Shown in pieces: positions 35,923 through 44,361 of a stretch of 64,000 nt of DNA. The position numbers and the translations under genes are program-made. Numbering within the stretch: position 1 is the stretch's first letter; every line of letters begins with the position of its first letter. The stretch lies in the NCBI GenBank assembly GCA_026625165.1, contig CP112999.1:744001-808000 (forward strand). Reading direction: 5' to 3'. The notes under the pieces were generated by a model. It was given only the letters and a program-made list of their open reading frames with translations. It was not told the origin of the DNA and made no database searches. Source of the DNA: Methanoregula sp. GTDB lineage: Archaea > Halobacteriota > Methanomicrobia > Methanomicrobiales > Methanospirillaceae.

Positions 35923-36321
35923 ATGACAGAACCATGGTGCAAGGGCATCTCTCCCCGGAATGAAGAGAAGATCAAGCGAGCCCTTGAATCCACGTGCGAA
36001 CTCTGCAGGGATTACATACCCCTCTCCCTGCTCGAGCTGCATGGTTTTCCTTCAAAAATGAAGGGAAACGATCCACCTCCAAAGGAGCGCGAGCGGCATA
36101 TCCTTGTCGTCTGCTCCCCCTGCCACCTCCTGATTCATGAAATACCGGTACCGGTTGAAAAACTCAGGGCGCTCATCAGCAGGCGGCCGTTTTCAGTACG
36201 AAAGGAAATTCTCCGTGCGCTTGGGTATATTCCCGGACCGTACTTTCCGCCCGAAGACCCTGACATTCCCCAGTCATTTGAAGATGGCCTGAATTCATCA
36301 TCAGCAGGTTATTACAGATGA
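35923..36321 (+). CDS. HNH-like zinc-finger protein
   Basis: The 132-residue protein has the cysteine-histidine spacing of an HNH nuclease: CELC at about 24-27, LELHGF, and ILVVCSPCHLLIHE (compare the NLVxLCxxCHxLIH end of HNH proteins). The first motif histidine is followed by glycine rather than by the usual histidine. Nuclease activity is therefore plausible but not assured. The start is supported by a perfect AAGGAGG ahead of the ATG. It stands alone between the coiled-coil gene and msrA. Confidence 0.65.
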   Translation: MTEPWCKGISPRNEEKIKRALESTCELCRDYIPLSLLELHGFPSKMKGNDPPPKERERHILVVCSPCHLLIHEIPVPVEKLRALISRRPFSVRKEILRALGYIPGPYFPPEDPDIPQSFEDGLNSSSAGYYR

Positions 36322-36358
36322 TGCTGTGTTTTTTAAAAACGATCTGATCACGAAATAC

Positions 36359-36895
36359 TCATGGCGTGTGATTTTTTTGGGTTAAAAGGGTTTTACCGAT
36401 CCTGCATCCGGACCCTCCTCTTTTTTCATAATATCTCTGGTGGTAATCCTCCGCTCTCCAGAAAATTTTTGCCGGTATGATCTCTGTGACGACCGGATCC
36501 TCAAACCGGCCGGAACAGGCTGCCTGCTCCCTTGACGCCTCAGCCGCCGTCTTCTGTTCAGGAGTATTGTAAAAGATTGCCGAGCGGTACTGGCTGCCGG
36601 TATCAACGCCCTGGCGGCCGTGAGTTGTCGGGTCATGGATTGTCCAGAACACGTCCAGCAGTTGCGGGTAGGATATAATCCCCGGATCGAATATGACCTC
36701 CACGACCTCTGCATGCCTGGTCAGACCGGTGCAGACATCGCGATATGAAGGGTGTTCACGCGTACCACCCATATACCCGACTGCCGTACCGGTGACTCCC
36801 GGCACCCCGCGGAACGCAGCTTCGGCTCCCCAGAAACAGCCCGCACCAAATGTCGCTTTCTCCAGATAAGGGAGACGTGTTGGAATTGCCAGCAT
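36359..36895 (-). CDS. msrA: Peptide methionine-S-sulfoxide reductase MsrA
   Basis: The 178-residue enzyme reduces methionine-S-sulfoxide in proteins. The catalytic cysteine is Cys20 in GAGCFWGAE. GYMGGTREHPSYRDVC, HAEVVEVIFDP, FWTIHDPTTHGRQGVDTGSQYRSAIF and EDYHQRYYEK follow in the family order. The length is standard for MsrA. No msrB is adjacent. The gene is transcribed leftward from a 128-bp gap shared with pth2. Confidence 0.95.
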   Translation of the reverse strand: MLAIPTRLPYLEKATFGAGCFWGAEAAFRGVPGVTGTAVGYMGGTREHPSYRDVCTGLTRHAEVVEVIFDPGIISYPQLLDVFWTIHDPTTHGRQGVDTGSQYRSAIFYNTPEQKTAAEASREQAACSGRFEDPVVTEIIPAKIFWRAEDYHQRYYEKRGGSGCRIGKTLLTQKNHTP

Positions 36896-37023
36896 TGCAT
36901 GAACCTCTCGTGATTACTATTGGAATACACCCTTGTAAAGCTCGTGATGGTGACTGGAAAATCCCCCGACTGATTTAACCGTGACACTACCTATTTGACA
37001 GGGGAGCACCAAGATCATACCCG

Positions 37024-37386
37024 ATGGCAGACGAGCCAATTTTCAGGTACAAGCAGTGCCTGATTGTACGAAACGATATCAAAATGAGCTGCGGCAAGAA
37101 GTGCGCACAGGCAGCACACGCGTCCATCGGGGCGTATGAGCATGCCGACAAAAACCTTAAAAAAGCATGGTACAGCGAAGGGCAGAAGAAAGTGGTACTC
37201 AGGGCTGACAACGAGCGTACGCTCCATGAACTTAAAGTGATCGCGGAACGCGCTGGTATCTCCTCGTCCCTGATACAGGACGCCGGGATGACCGAAATAC
37301 CGCAGGGCACCATCACCGCACTCGGCCTTGGGCCGGCAAAGAGTGAAGACCTAGACAGGATTTCCGGAAACCTTTCCCTCCTATGA
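37024..37386 (+). CDS. pth2: Peptidyl-tRNA hydrolase, archaeal type (Pth2)
   Basis: The 120-residue enzyme frees tRNA from stalled peptidyl-tRNA. It has the Pth2 signature KQCLIVRNDIKMSCGKKCAQ and the later GMTEIPQGTITALGLGP. It belongs to the archaeal and eukaryotic family, not to bacterial Pth. The stop overlaps the truD start by ATGA, so the two tRNA genes are coupled. Length is normal. Confidence 0.95.
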   Translation: MADEPIFRYKQCLIVRNDIKMSCGKKCAQAAHASIGAYEHADKNLKKAWYSEGQKKVVLRADNERTLHELKVIAERAGISSSLIQDAGMTEIPQGTITALGLGPAKSEDLDRISGNLSLL

Positions 37387-38654
37387 TTAAAAGCCCCTTC
37401 CCTCTTGAAAAGGACCTCGGCATGCGCTGGTATGCAAGCGATTCGGGAGGATTCGGGGGAAAGTTACGCCTGAGTGCTGAAGATTTTATTGTCGGGGAAC
37501 TCCCGCTTCCCCAAATGCCCGGCACCGGGCCGTACCTCATCTGCCGGCTCACCAAAAAAAACTGGGAACACCAGCATGCCATAAAAGAGATTGCAAAACA
37601 TCTCGGGATCAGCCACCGCAGGATCGGCTGGGCAGGCACCAAGGACCGCCGGGCAGTCACCACACAGCTCATCTCGATCTACAAAGTGGAGCCCGAATCT
37701 CTTGAACATGTCAGGCTCAAGGATATCACCCTTGAGGCTGTCGGCCGGCAGAATACCCGGCTCTCGCTTGGTGACCTGCTGGGAAACCGGTTCGATATCA
37801 TGATCCGTGAGTGCGCAGCTGAGGGTCTGGAAGAGCAGGTCAAAAAAATATCCCACGATACAGAACCGGGCATCCCGAATTATTACGGCCTGCAGCGGTT
37901 CGGGGGAATACGCCCGGTCACCCACAAAGTCGGTGAACACATCCTTACCGGCGACTATGAAGGGGCTGTGCTCACGTACATCGGACTGGCATTTCCACTG
38001 GAACCGGAGAATGTACGGCTGGTCCGCACCGCATTTTTAACAAACCGCGATCCTCAGGCCGCCCTCCGGGAACTGCCCGTCGCGATGGGATATGAACGGG
38101 CGATGCTCCAGCACCTCCATAACCATCCCGGGGATTATGCCGGTGCCCTCCACGTGCTCCCCCCAAAACTCCTCTCGATGTTTGTCTCGGCGTTCCAGTC
38201 ATACCTGTTCAACGAGGGACTAAGCCACAGGATAGAAGAGGGATTTTCCTTTACTGAGCCCCGCACAGGAGACCGGCTCCTCTTTGCAAACAAAAAAGAG
38301 GACATTGTTAATGCCGGGAACGCAGCAACCGCTGCACAGCACATCAGCCGCGGCAGGTGCAGCATCGCGATCTTTATGCCGGGAAAAGAGCAGCCCCGGC
38401 CGGTATCGGAGAGCGAACAATACATCACAGGGCTCATGGAAGAACGGCGTATCGGACCAGAACAGTTCCGGCACGCTTCCGTCTTTGTCAAAACAAGGTT
38501 CGATGGTGCCCTGCGCCCCATCGCACTACGCACAGAGATACGGGCCAGCACAAAAAATACTGATGTCCGGTTGCAGTTCACGCTGCCACCCGGCCACTAT
38601 GCGACGACCGTTGCCCGCGAATTCATGAAAGCGGACCCGGTGCAGATGATCTAA
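37383..38654 (+). CDS. truD: tRNA pseudouridine(13) synthase TruD
   Basis: The 423-residue enzyme makes pseudouridine 13 in tRNA. The catalytic aspartate lies in GWAGTKDRRAVTTQ at about residues 80-93. The NYYGLQRFGG and SAFQSYLFNEGLS segments are typical of TruD. It overlaps pth2 by 4 bp at its start and the convergent sppA by 4 bp at its end. A tRNA modification and quality-control operon with pth2 is clear. Confidence 0.95.
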   Translation: MIKSPFPLEKDLGMRWYASDSGGFGGKLRLSAEDFIVGELPLPQMPGTGPYLICRLTKKNWEHQHAIKEIAKHLGISHRRIGWAGTKDRRAVTTQLISIYKVEPESLEHVRLKDITLEAVGRQNTRLSLGDLLGNRFDIMIRECAAEGLEEQVKKISHDTEPGIPNYYGLQRFGGIRPVTHKVGEHILTGDYEGAVLTYIGLAFPLEPENVRLVRTAFLTNRDPQAALRELPVAMGYERAMLQHLHNHPGDYAGALHVLPPKLLSMFVSAFQSYLFNEGLSHRIEEGFSFTEPRTGDRLLFANKKEDIVNAGNAATAAQHISRGRCSIAIFMPGKEQPRPVSESEQYITGLMEERRIGPEQFRHASVFVKTRFDGALRPIALRTEIRASTKNTDVRLQFTLPPGHYATTVAREFMKADPVQMI

Positions 38655-39448
38655 AGGAACCCCCTGCTCCCGGCAAGCGCTTTTGCGCCGTCAATTGCAT
38701 CGTTTAAATTGCCGATCTCGTCCACAATATTGATCCTGACTGCATCGGCACCGCGGATCACCCTGCCGTCCTCGATATCGGCGCGGGCGATCTGCCGTTG
38801 CACCAAAACATCGCTGATGAACTCCTCAAAGCTCGCGTCAACAATCCCCTGTGCATAGGAGAACTCATCCTCGGTCAACGGCCGCGATGACGAGCCCATG
38901 TCTTTCTTGCTCCCCGACTTGACGATACTGACATTATATCCTTCCTTGCTCATCCACCGCGATATATCGGGGAACGTCCACATCACGCCAACGCCTGCGG
39001 TAAAGGTGTCTGGGTCGGCGTAGATTTTGTCGGCATGGGCGCACACGTAGTAGGCGGCGGATGTCGCCATATCGCCCATCGAGACCACGACCGGCTTTTT
39101 TGATTTTGCATAATCGAGGTCGCGGATGATCTCCTGCGCTGCTGCAGGCGTGCCGCCAGGGCTGTTCACCCGGAGCACGATCGCCTCCACCATGGGGTCA
39201 TCCGCAGCATCACGCAGCTCCCTGCCGACCTGCTCGCTTGCGGAAAAATCGTCGCCCGATTTATCACCCGTGACAAGCGTCCCTTCCATCCTGACCACAG
39301 TGACTCCTCCCCCATCGGAGTAGGAGAGAAGGAAGATGGCAATAAAGAACCCGATCACCAGGATTATGATGAACAGGACGAGCAGGATCCATGCCGTTGC
39401 TGAAGGACGTGGTGCGGGCGAACCATGGTGTTCCGGAAACAGGGCCAT
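38651..39448 (-). CDS. sppA: Signal peptide peptidase SppA (S49)
   Basis: The 265-residue protein has one membrane anchor (residues 18-42) and a serine protease S49 domain facing out. The catalytic Ser130 lies in GDMATSAAYY and the general-base lysine in GSKKDMGSSSRP (about residue 182). RVNSPGGTPAAAQE precedes it. It degrades cleaved signal peptides in the membrane. It is the single-domain archaeal form. It lies 3 bp downstream of arfC on the same strand, so they share a message. Confidence 0.92.
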   Translation of the reverse strand: MALFPEHHGSPAPRPSATAWILLVLFIIILVIGFFIAIFLLSYSDGGGVTVVRMEGTLVTGDKSGDDFSASEQVGRELRDAADDPMVEAIVLRVNSPGGTPAAAQEIIRDLDYAKSKKPVVVSMGDMATSAAYYVCAHADKIYADPDTFTAGVGVMWTFPDISRWMSKEGYNVSIVKSGSKKDMGSSSRPLTEDEFSYAQGIVDASFEEFISDVLVQRQIARADIEDGRVIRGADAVRINIVDEIGNLNDAIDGAKALAGSRGFL

Positions 39449-39451
39449 AGA

Positions 39452-40138
39452 TTACCCTTCGCGGTACAGCACATCATACTCGGAGACGAGGTTGGTGCCG
39501 CACATGTAATGGTTCTTGAGCCTCAGCCGTATCATCTCGTCCTCGGAATTGATATGCATCCCGCCGACAAGCGACGGGGTGTCCGAACCACCGACGATAA
39601 AGGGGAGGTGGATCAGCCGGATCTCATCGACGAGCTGGTGATGGAGCATGTGCCAGTTCAGCGTCGGGCCTCCCTCGATCATGAGCCTGTTGACATGAAA
39701 TTTTTCTTTGAGTATCTTCATTAAAAGCGGGAGTTCGACATGGTGCTTTCCCGCGACTGCCACATGAACGCCCCTGTTCTTTATCGCCGCGACGCGATCT
39801 GCCGGTGCCTGATCGCAGACAGCGATCACGCTCGGGGCATCCGGACCAAGAACATTTGCATCCATCGGGATGTCTGCCATGCTGCAGGGGATTACCCGCA
39901 GAGGGCTTTTCCCGGGGACGAGCCGTACGGTCAGGAAGGAATTGTCAATCCGGATCGTGTTTGCGCCGACCATGATCGCATCATATGCCGCACGGGTCTC
40001 GTGGAGAAGGATCTCGGTCTCGTGCGCCATGTACTTCATCAGGATCTTGCTTGACGCTCCTTTCTTTAGCGTCAGTTTGCCGTCAGCAGTGATCTCTGAC
40101 ATCATCAGGACATGCGGACGGTTCATTGTGTCTGGCAT
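39452..40138 (-). CDS. arfC: 2,5-diamino-6-ribosylamino-pyrimidinone phosphate reductase (riboflavin/F420 route)
   Basis: The roughly 228-residue enzyme is the archaeal RIB7/RibD-C type reductase of the pyrimidine step in riboflavin, and hence F420, biosynthesis. It shows the MMSEITADGKLTLKKG start, IMVGANTIRIDN, and LMIEGGPTLNWHML, all standard for this family. There is no deaminase domain, as in other archaea. The ATG at 40138 has GTGGA just upstream; ATG at 40162 is the longer choice. It is cotranscribed with sppA, 3 bp apart. Confidence 0.9.
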   Translation of the reverse strand: MPDTMNRPHVLMMSEITADGKLTLKKGASSKILMKYMAHETEILLHETRAAYDAIMVGANTIRIDNSFLTVRLVPGKSPLRVIPCSMADIPMDANVLGPDAPSVIAVCDQAPADRVAAIKNRGVHVAVAGKHHVELPLLMKILKEKFHVNRLMIEGGPTLNWHMLHHQLVDEIRLIHLPFIVGGSDTPSLVGGMHINSEDEMIRLRLKNHYMCGTNLVSEYDVLYREG

Positions 40139-40278
40139 TTCCACTCCACTCTTGTCTATCATTTGTCAGGGCATATAAAGAAGATGACGATGGCCAAGCA
40201 GGTGGGATTTTAATTCAGGACGGGATGTTATTTTTTTAGGCAACAATTTTTATGAGGCGCAAACCCATGATTTGAGCT

Positions 40279-40911
40279 ATGAATATTACTGCGTACCGGT
40301 CAAGGTTCATAGGCTATCTCGAACCGGTAGCAGACCTGTTTGTGAAGGCCGGGATCACGCCAAACCAGATCTCGCTTCTTGCACTGTTCGCAGGTGTTCT
40401 GTGCGCCATCCTTTTCTACCGTGGTGAATTTCTCTGGGGCAGCCTCGCGCTGTTTGTATCAGCGGTCTTTGACCTTGTTGACGGGAGTGTGGCACGAAAG
40501 ACCGGTGCCCATACCGATTTCGGGGCGGTCTTTGACTGGATCGTTGACAAGTACGTTGACGCCCTCGCCCTGCTGGGCGTCGGGCTCTCGGGTATTGCAA
40601 TCGTGAGCGGGCTTTTGCCGGTATCTCCAATGGCCGATTACGCGATTGTCGCGTTTGCGATTATCGGTTCGCTCATGAACACCTTCATCAAACCCGTCGT
40701 GTATGCAGAGATCGGGTACCGGGAGAAGGTGGGGGGCAAAATCGACGACCCGCTTGAAGGGGTCGGGTTCTTCGGCAGGCCCGAAACCCTTCTGGTCCTG
40801 ATCCTAGGAGGGGTGTCTGGTTATATCTGGGTATCGGTCATCATCATCGCGGCCTGCACGAACCTCTCGGCAGTCCAGCGGATTATTTACCTCTATAGAA
40901 CATTGCCCTGA
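40279..40911 (+). CDS. CDP-alcohol phosphatidyltransferase family (archaeal phospholipid synthase)
   Basis: The 210-residue membrane enzyme has the family catalytic motif, with its DG-AR and G-D-D residues in DLVDGSVARKTG and GAVFDWIVDKYVDAL. It joins a CDP-archaeol-type donor to an alcohol head group; inositol phosphate and serine are both possible. It has about five or six membrane helices. Its stop lies inside the 3' end of artA (29 bp tail-to-tail overlap). In haloarchaea a lipid synthase of this group works with ArtA in lipid anchoring, which makes the neighbour interesting but does not prove a link here. Confidence 0.8.
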   Translation: MNITAYRSRFIGYLEPVADLFVKAGITPNQISLLALFAGVLCAILFYRGEFLWGSLALFVSAVFDLVDGSVARKTGAHTDFGAVFDWIVDKYVDALALLGVGLSGIAIVSGLLPVSPMADYAIVAFAIIGSLMNTFIKPVVYAEIGYREKVGGKIDDPLEGVGFFGRPETLLVLILGGVSGYIWVSVIIIAACTNLSAVQRIIYLYRTLP

Positions 40912-41701
40912 CTTCACTGTAATACAACTGGTACAGGTCGTCAGCAAAATTCCCAAGGTCCGGGATGATCCGGAACAACCCGTATGCGATGGCAACCAGC
41001 AGCACAAGCGCAAGCAGTTCGGCGATCACGTTGTGCGCCCAGAAGAAACTCTCGTACCCGAACTCGCCGTTGCCCGCGATCTCCGGGTGATACGGGAACC
41101 ACTGTCCGGTATACGCCATGATCACAAAGACGTTGCGGAGCAGGTTTAAGATGTAGATGGTCGGTGCGACAAGGAGGAATGCAGTTATCTTCTGCCGGAA
41201 GCTCGTGGAAACGGCAGAGGCAACCCCCAGCATGATCGCAATGCTCTGGATGCCCGTGCAGGCGAGGATGATCTCGACGCGCAGGTTGTTTCGGGCGATG
41301 ATGTTCCAGTCGGTGAGCGTGACCGTGTGGCCGAGCGAGTCAAGGATAAAAGCTACCTGCCCGACAACGATCCCGATCAGCCAGTCCCCGACTGCCGGGA
41401 TATATTCAAACGGGGCATAGATCAAGAACGCAACGGCCGCCGCCCGCGACAGGCTGATGACCCGCCGGTCATCGCGGAGCAGGTATTTGACGGTGATATA
41501 CAAAAACGGCACCGAGAGTACCGCCATCAGGGGGTACATGAAATTATTTTCAGCGAAATATTCAGGAAGGTTTGCAAAGAGGGAAAGGACAATGAACGTC
41601 CAGCCGATGATCGCGGCATACTTCCTGGACCGACCGGGTATCAGGAATGCCAGAAAACCGATGCATGAGATCAGCACCAGATACTCGATCATTAAAGACA
41701 T
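40883..41701 (-). CDS. artA: Archaeosortase A
   Basis: The 272-residue membrane protein has about eight helices and the sortase-like triad of exosortase/archaeosortase proteins: Cys148 in ILACTGIQSIA, Arg189 in NLLRNVF and His223 in FWAHNVIAE. Archaeosortase A cleaves PGF-CTERM tails of exported proteins and helps fix them to lipid at the cell surface. The gene overlaps the CDP-alcohol phosphotransferase at the 3' end. No protein with an obvious PGF-CTERM tail was seen in this window. Confidence 0.92.
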   Translation of the reverse strand: MSLMIEYLVLISCIGFLAFLIPGRSRKYAAIIGWTFIVLSLFANLPEYFAENNFMYPLMAVLSVPFLYITVKYLLRDDRRVISLSRAAAVAFLIYAPFEYIPAVGDWLIGIVVGQVAFILDSLGHTVTLTDWNIIARNNLRVEIILACTGIQSIAIMLGVASAVSTSFRQKITAFLLVAPTIYILNLLRNVFVIMAYTGQWFPYHPEIAGNGEFGYESFFWAHNVIAELLALVLLVAIAYGLFRIIPDLGNFADDLYQLYYSEVRAMFYRGK

Positions 41702-41830
41702 ATTCTCGTCAAACCAAAAAAAGGATTCTCAAAACCTGCAGGATTAATCAGGTATGTTTGACTCTCGTGCAGTCTGCGTCGTTGGGATCATCCACAGGTT
41801 CATCTCCTTTGGGAGCGCATTACTGTAGCA

Positions 41831-42145
41831 ATGTTCTGCCCTGAATGTAAAACCATGCTGATCTCTTCGGGGGGCCAGCTCAAGTGCAGGAAATGCGGCT
41901 ATATCAGGAAGATCGGCGGGGCTGACCAGATGGTAAAAGAGAGGAAGCGCACCGAGAACGAGATTACCATAGTGGATGATGAGGATGAAAAGATCAAGAC
42001 CATGCCCACCATCCAGATCAGGTGCCCGAAATGCGATAACAACCTCGCCTTCTGGTGGCTGCGCCAGCTCCGTGCCGCAGATGAGAGCGAGGTCAGGTTC
42101 TTCCGGTGCGTCGAATGCAGCCACACCTGGCGGCAATACGATTAA
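41831..42145 (+). CDS. tfs: Transcription factor S (TFS, archaeal TFIIS-like)
   Basis: The 104-residue protein has two zinc ribbons: CPECKTMLISSGGQLKCRKC at the N-terminus and CPKCDNNLAFWWLRQLRAAD with VECSHTWRQYD at the C-terminus. TFS restarts backtracked RNA polymerase by stimulating RNA cleavage. In classical TFS the acidic loop reads DE, and here RAADESEVRFFRC keeps it, so the factor should be active. It is divergent from artA, 130 bp away. Confidence 0.92.
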   Translation: MFCPECKTMLISSGGQLKCRKCGYIRKIGGADQMVKERKRTENEITIVDDEDEKIKTMPTIQIRCPKCDNNLAFWWLRQLRAADESEVRFFRCVECSHTWRQYD

Positions 42146-42228
42146 TAGAATAATGTGCTTTTCTGATACATGCTAAAAAAATAAAAAATATCCGGCTTTT
42201 AACTCAAAATAAAAAAAATCAATTCGGT

Positions 42229-42411
42229 TTATTCCGGTAAAAACCGTTCGAGGTGACATTCATCACCCGTAAGTTTCTCACCGGGTCTGAGCGCCAGAAG
42301 GTTGGGGTGGGCATGGTCGGCACACACGTATGCCGAGCAGCACCCGAACCCCTGGTACCCGATCGCATCTTTCCCGCAGTACTGGCATGTATGGCGTACC
42401 ATTTCTCCCAT
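42229..42411 (-). CDS. Small AN1-type zinc-finger protein
   Basis: The roughly 60-residue protein has the AN1-like zinc pattern, CQYCGKDAIGYQGFGCCSAYVCADH, with a C-terminal HLERFLPE tail. Such fingers bind protein or ubiquitin-like partners in eukaryotes; the archaeal role is unknown. ATG at 42411 is preferred; TTG at 42414 and ATG at 42402 are alternatives. It lies between tfs and a decayed ferritin-like gene. Confidence 0.7.
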   Translation of the reverse strand: MGEMVRHTCQYCGKDAIGYQGFGCCSAYVCADHAHPNLLALRPGEKLTGDECHLERFLPE

Positions 42412-42471
42412 CAATCTTTACCTTACCTGTGGACTGGTTACCCGTCCAAGAACAATAAGGTTGTTTTTTAG

Positions 42472-42873
42472 ATTCCGGCATTTTCAGATTCGGGTGATGT
42501 AATGGTCATCAAGGGTCCCGCATTGAAAAAGATGTTTGCCGAACTTGCCGGCGGTGAGACAAAACACCGCGAATTCCTGCAGAATTTGCTCACAAAGGAC
42601 ATCAAGGCAATGAACATCGATGCAAAGGAGGATTTCAAGGTCGGCGACCCGTAAAAAACACCAGCCCTTATGCCCGACATGAAACCACTCGACGGACTTG
42701 TCGTTGCGATCAAAAAATAGCTCGAAGCAATGTCGATGTATACCCAGCATGCAAACGCCAGCATGGACGCGGCAATAAAAAAACTCTTCACTGACCTCGC
42801 CTCAATGGAGCGGGGGCACAAGGCCCGGCTAAAAGACATCTACATCGAGATGGTATTTCCCGGAGTGTGGTAA
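42472..42873 (+). pseudogene. Decayed ferritin-like (rubrerythrin-type) gene
   Basis: A single frame, opening after a stop at 42469, reads ALKKMFAELAGGETKHREFL, then KAMNIDAKEDFKVGDP, a TAA stop (42652), KTPALMPDMKPLDGLVVAIKK, a TAG stop (42718), LEAMSMYTQHANASMDAA, and ERGHKARLKDIYIEM to TAA at 42871. This matches the C-terminal two-thirds of methanogen ferritin-like proteins. The first helix with its metal ligands is missing. The TAG is one base from the GAG expected in KKELEAM. No frameshift is present, so decay looks recent. Pyrrolysine readthrough is unlikely because a TAA also interrupts it. Confidence 0.85.
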
Positions 42874-42971
42874 CGCAGTAATTGTTGCCTGTATTACTCC
42901 ATCTGGTTTGCAGGCAATTTTTCTTCTCTTTTTTTCAGGCAGAGAGCTAATTTTCCGCAATTTTTATTAAT

Positions 42972-43002
42972 CCGATCCGGATCGGTCACATTCGCGAGCG
43001 AA
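42972..43002. promoter_or_regulatory. Two neighbouring palindromes 240 bp before tbp
   Basis: CCGATCCGGATCGG at 42972-42985 is a perfect 14-bp palindrome. TTCGC-GA-GCGAA at 42991-43002 is a second inverted repeat, five bases later. Paired symmetric sites of this kind suit a dimeric regulator. The gene they control is unclear; tbp is the nearest downstream. Confidence 0.4.
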
Positions 43003-43210
43003 CGGTTACAAAACGAGCTCATCTGCCATGTGCGGATTATGCTTTTGCCCGATAGCAATACCTTCAGAGATCGAATTTGTCCCGTCTTGTCCAAGACCCG
43101 GTCCGGCAGGATCATACAGAGTGTTCTCAAGGCAAAAGAGAAGTGGATCAATCCCGGGGATATCCCGACCCTTAAAGTTTAATGTTAATGCAGTTTATCT
43201 AACCCAACTT

Positions 43211-43218
43211 TTTAAATA
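43211..43218 (+). promoter_or_regulatory. TATA box of tbp
   Basis: TTTAAATA is centred about 27 bp before the tbp ATG at 43241. That spacing puts the transcript start at or next to the start codon, so tbp is probably a leaderless message. The lack of a ribosome-binding site fits. Confidence 0.6.
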
Positions 43219-43240
43219 CTGTTCTGTGGCATTTATAAAC

Positions 43241-43801
43241 ATGAAGGTCAGACCAGAAGATTCCCTTAAGATTGAAAATATCGTTGCCTCTGCAAAGGTG
43301 ACCGATTATCTGGATCTCCCGGAGCTCGCGTCAAAGATCAAGGACGCCGAATACAACAAGAAACGCTTCCCGGGTGTTGTCCTGCGGATGCAGAACCCTA
43401 AGATCGCTGCTCTGGTCTTTGGTTCAGGCAAGGTGGTCTTGACCGGTGCAAAGAGTATCGAGAGCCTGAGCAAAGGCCTGGAAATTCTGGGAAAACAGCT
43501 TCGTGACTTAAAGATCGACATCCCGAAGAAACTGACGTATAAGATCCAGAATATTGTCACTTCCGCAGACCTTGCCACCGCAATCAACCTCAACAAGATC
43601 GCCGTCGGGTTCAACCTGGACCGGATCGAGTACGAACCCGAACAGTTCCCTGGCCTCGTGTACCGGCTCGAGAACCCCAAGGTGGTTGTCCTTCTCTTCG
43701 GGTCCGGCAAACTGATCATCACCGGCGGCAAGGAACCGGAGGATGCAAAGAAAGCGGTTGTCAAGATCCTCGCTGACCTGCGCAGCCTTGGCCTGATGTA
43801 A
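43241..43801 (+). CDS. tbp: TATA-box binding protein
   Basis: The 186-residue saddle protein positions archaeal RNA polymerase at promoters with TFB. It shows two pseudo-repeats, each with the F-P-G-x-V/Y core (KRFPGVVLRMQNPKIAALVFGSGK and QFPGLVYRLENPKVVVLLFGSGK, split here for clarity), and the DNA-intercalating phenylalanines. The acidic C-terminal tail found in some archaea is absent; it ends in RSLGLM. ATG at 43241 is chosen because earlier in-frame starts lie in non-homologous sequence. Confidence 0.95.
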   Translation: MKVRPEDSLKIENIVASAKVTDYLDLPELASKIKDAEYNKKRFPGVVLRMQNPKIAALVFGSGKVVLTGAKSIESLSKGLEILGKQLRDLKIDIPKKLTYKIQNIVTSADLATAINLNKIAVGFNLDRIEYEPEQFPGLVYRLENPKVVVLLFGSGKLIITGGKEPEDAKKAVVKILADLRSLGLM

Positions 43802-43986
43802 ACATTTTCCTCATTATTTTCTTTAAAAAACCATTAGTTATATTTAAGTTATAATTTTTTTATCAGACTCATCAGGGTTATTATATTTAAATTATTCTCT
43901 CATTGATGAACGATACCATAATATATATATCGCATATTAGATATGGATATCTGGAATTTATAGAAAAAATATTCCGGATGTGTTGT

Positions 43987-44361
43987 ATGCGACAGGAAAA
44001 TGTGATGTATTTTACGGAAAAGGAAGAAGAGTTTGCAAACCTCCTCATTGAGATCGGCACCAAGAGAAATGTTGCCAAAGTGCTCGTGTTTTTAGCAAAC
44101 ACTCCGGAGGCGACCTCCCGCGCCATCGAGCGGGGCACGGACCTCCGCCAGCCTGAAGTCAGCATTGCAATGCGGTACCTGATGGAACATGCATGGATCA
44201 CGAGCAGGGAGAGCAAGGCAGAGAGCAAGGGAAGACCGGTCAAGATCTACGAGCTGGCTAAACCGATCAACGACATCATGGACAGCATAGAGAAAGAAAA
44301 GAAGAAAGAAGCCAACCACCAGCTCCAGCTCATTCAGAAATTACGCAATTATATCAACTGA
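43987..44361 (+). CDS. Winged-helix transcriptional regulator (ArsR/TrmB-like)
   Basis: The roughly 124-residue protein has a helix-turn-helix from about residue 20, KRNVAKVLVFLANTPEATSR, with DLRQPEVSIAMRYLMEHAWI as recognition helix and wing. A coiled C-terminus (DIMDSIEKEKKKEANHQLQ) should dimerise. Targets are unknown. The start at 43987 is uncertain; ATG at 43903 and 44005 are alternatives. The AT-rich box ATATATATATCGCATATT near 43921-43940 is a plausible promoter. It overlaps rpiA tail-to-tail by 8 bp. Confidence 0.75.
   Translation: MRQENVMYFTEKEEEFANLLIEIGTKRNVAKVLVFLANTPEATSRAIERGTDLRQPEVSIAMRYLMEHAWITSRESKAESKGRPVKIYELAKPINDIMDSIEKEKKKEANHQLQLIQKLRNYIN

Larger units (their letters stand above)
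42874..43240. other. Long tbp leader region with palindromes
   Basis: The 367 bp between the ferritin-like remnant and tbp contain no convincing gene. They hold two adjacent palindromes at 42972-43002 and the tbp TATA box at 43211-43218. Upstream frames that lead into tbp from 43028 lack a ribosome-binding site and homology, so they are not called. Confidence 0.5.

Noticed and set aside
42652-42720. Pyrrolysine readthrough of TAG in the ferritin-like frame
   Set aside because: A TAA also interrupts the frame and the 5' end is missing, so decay explains it better.
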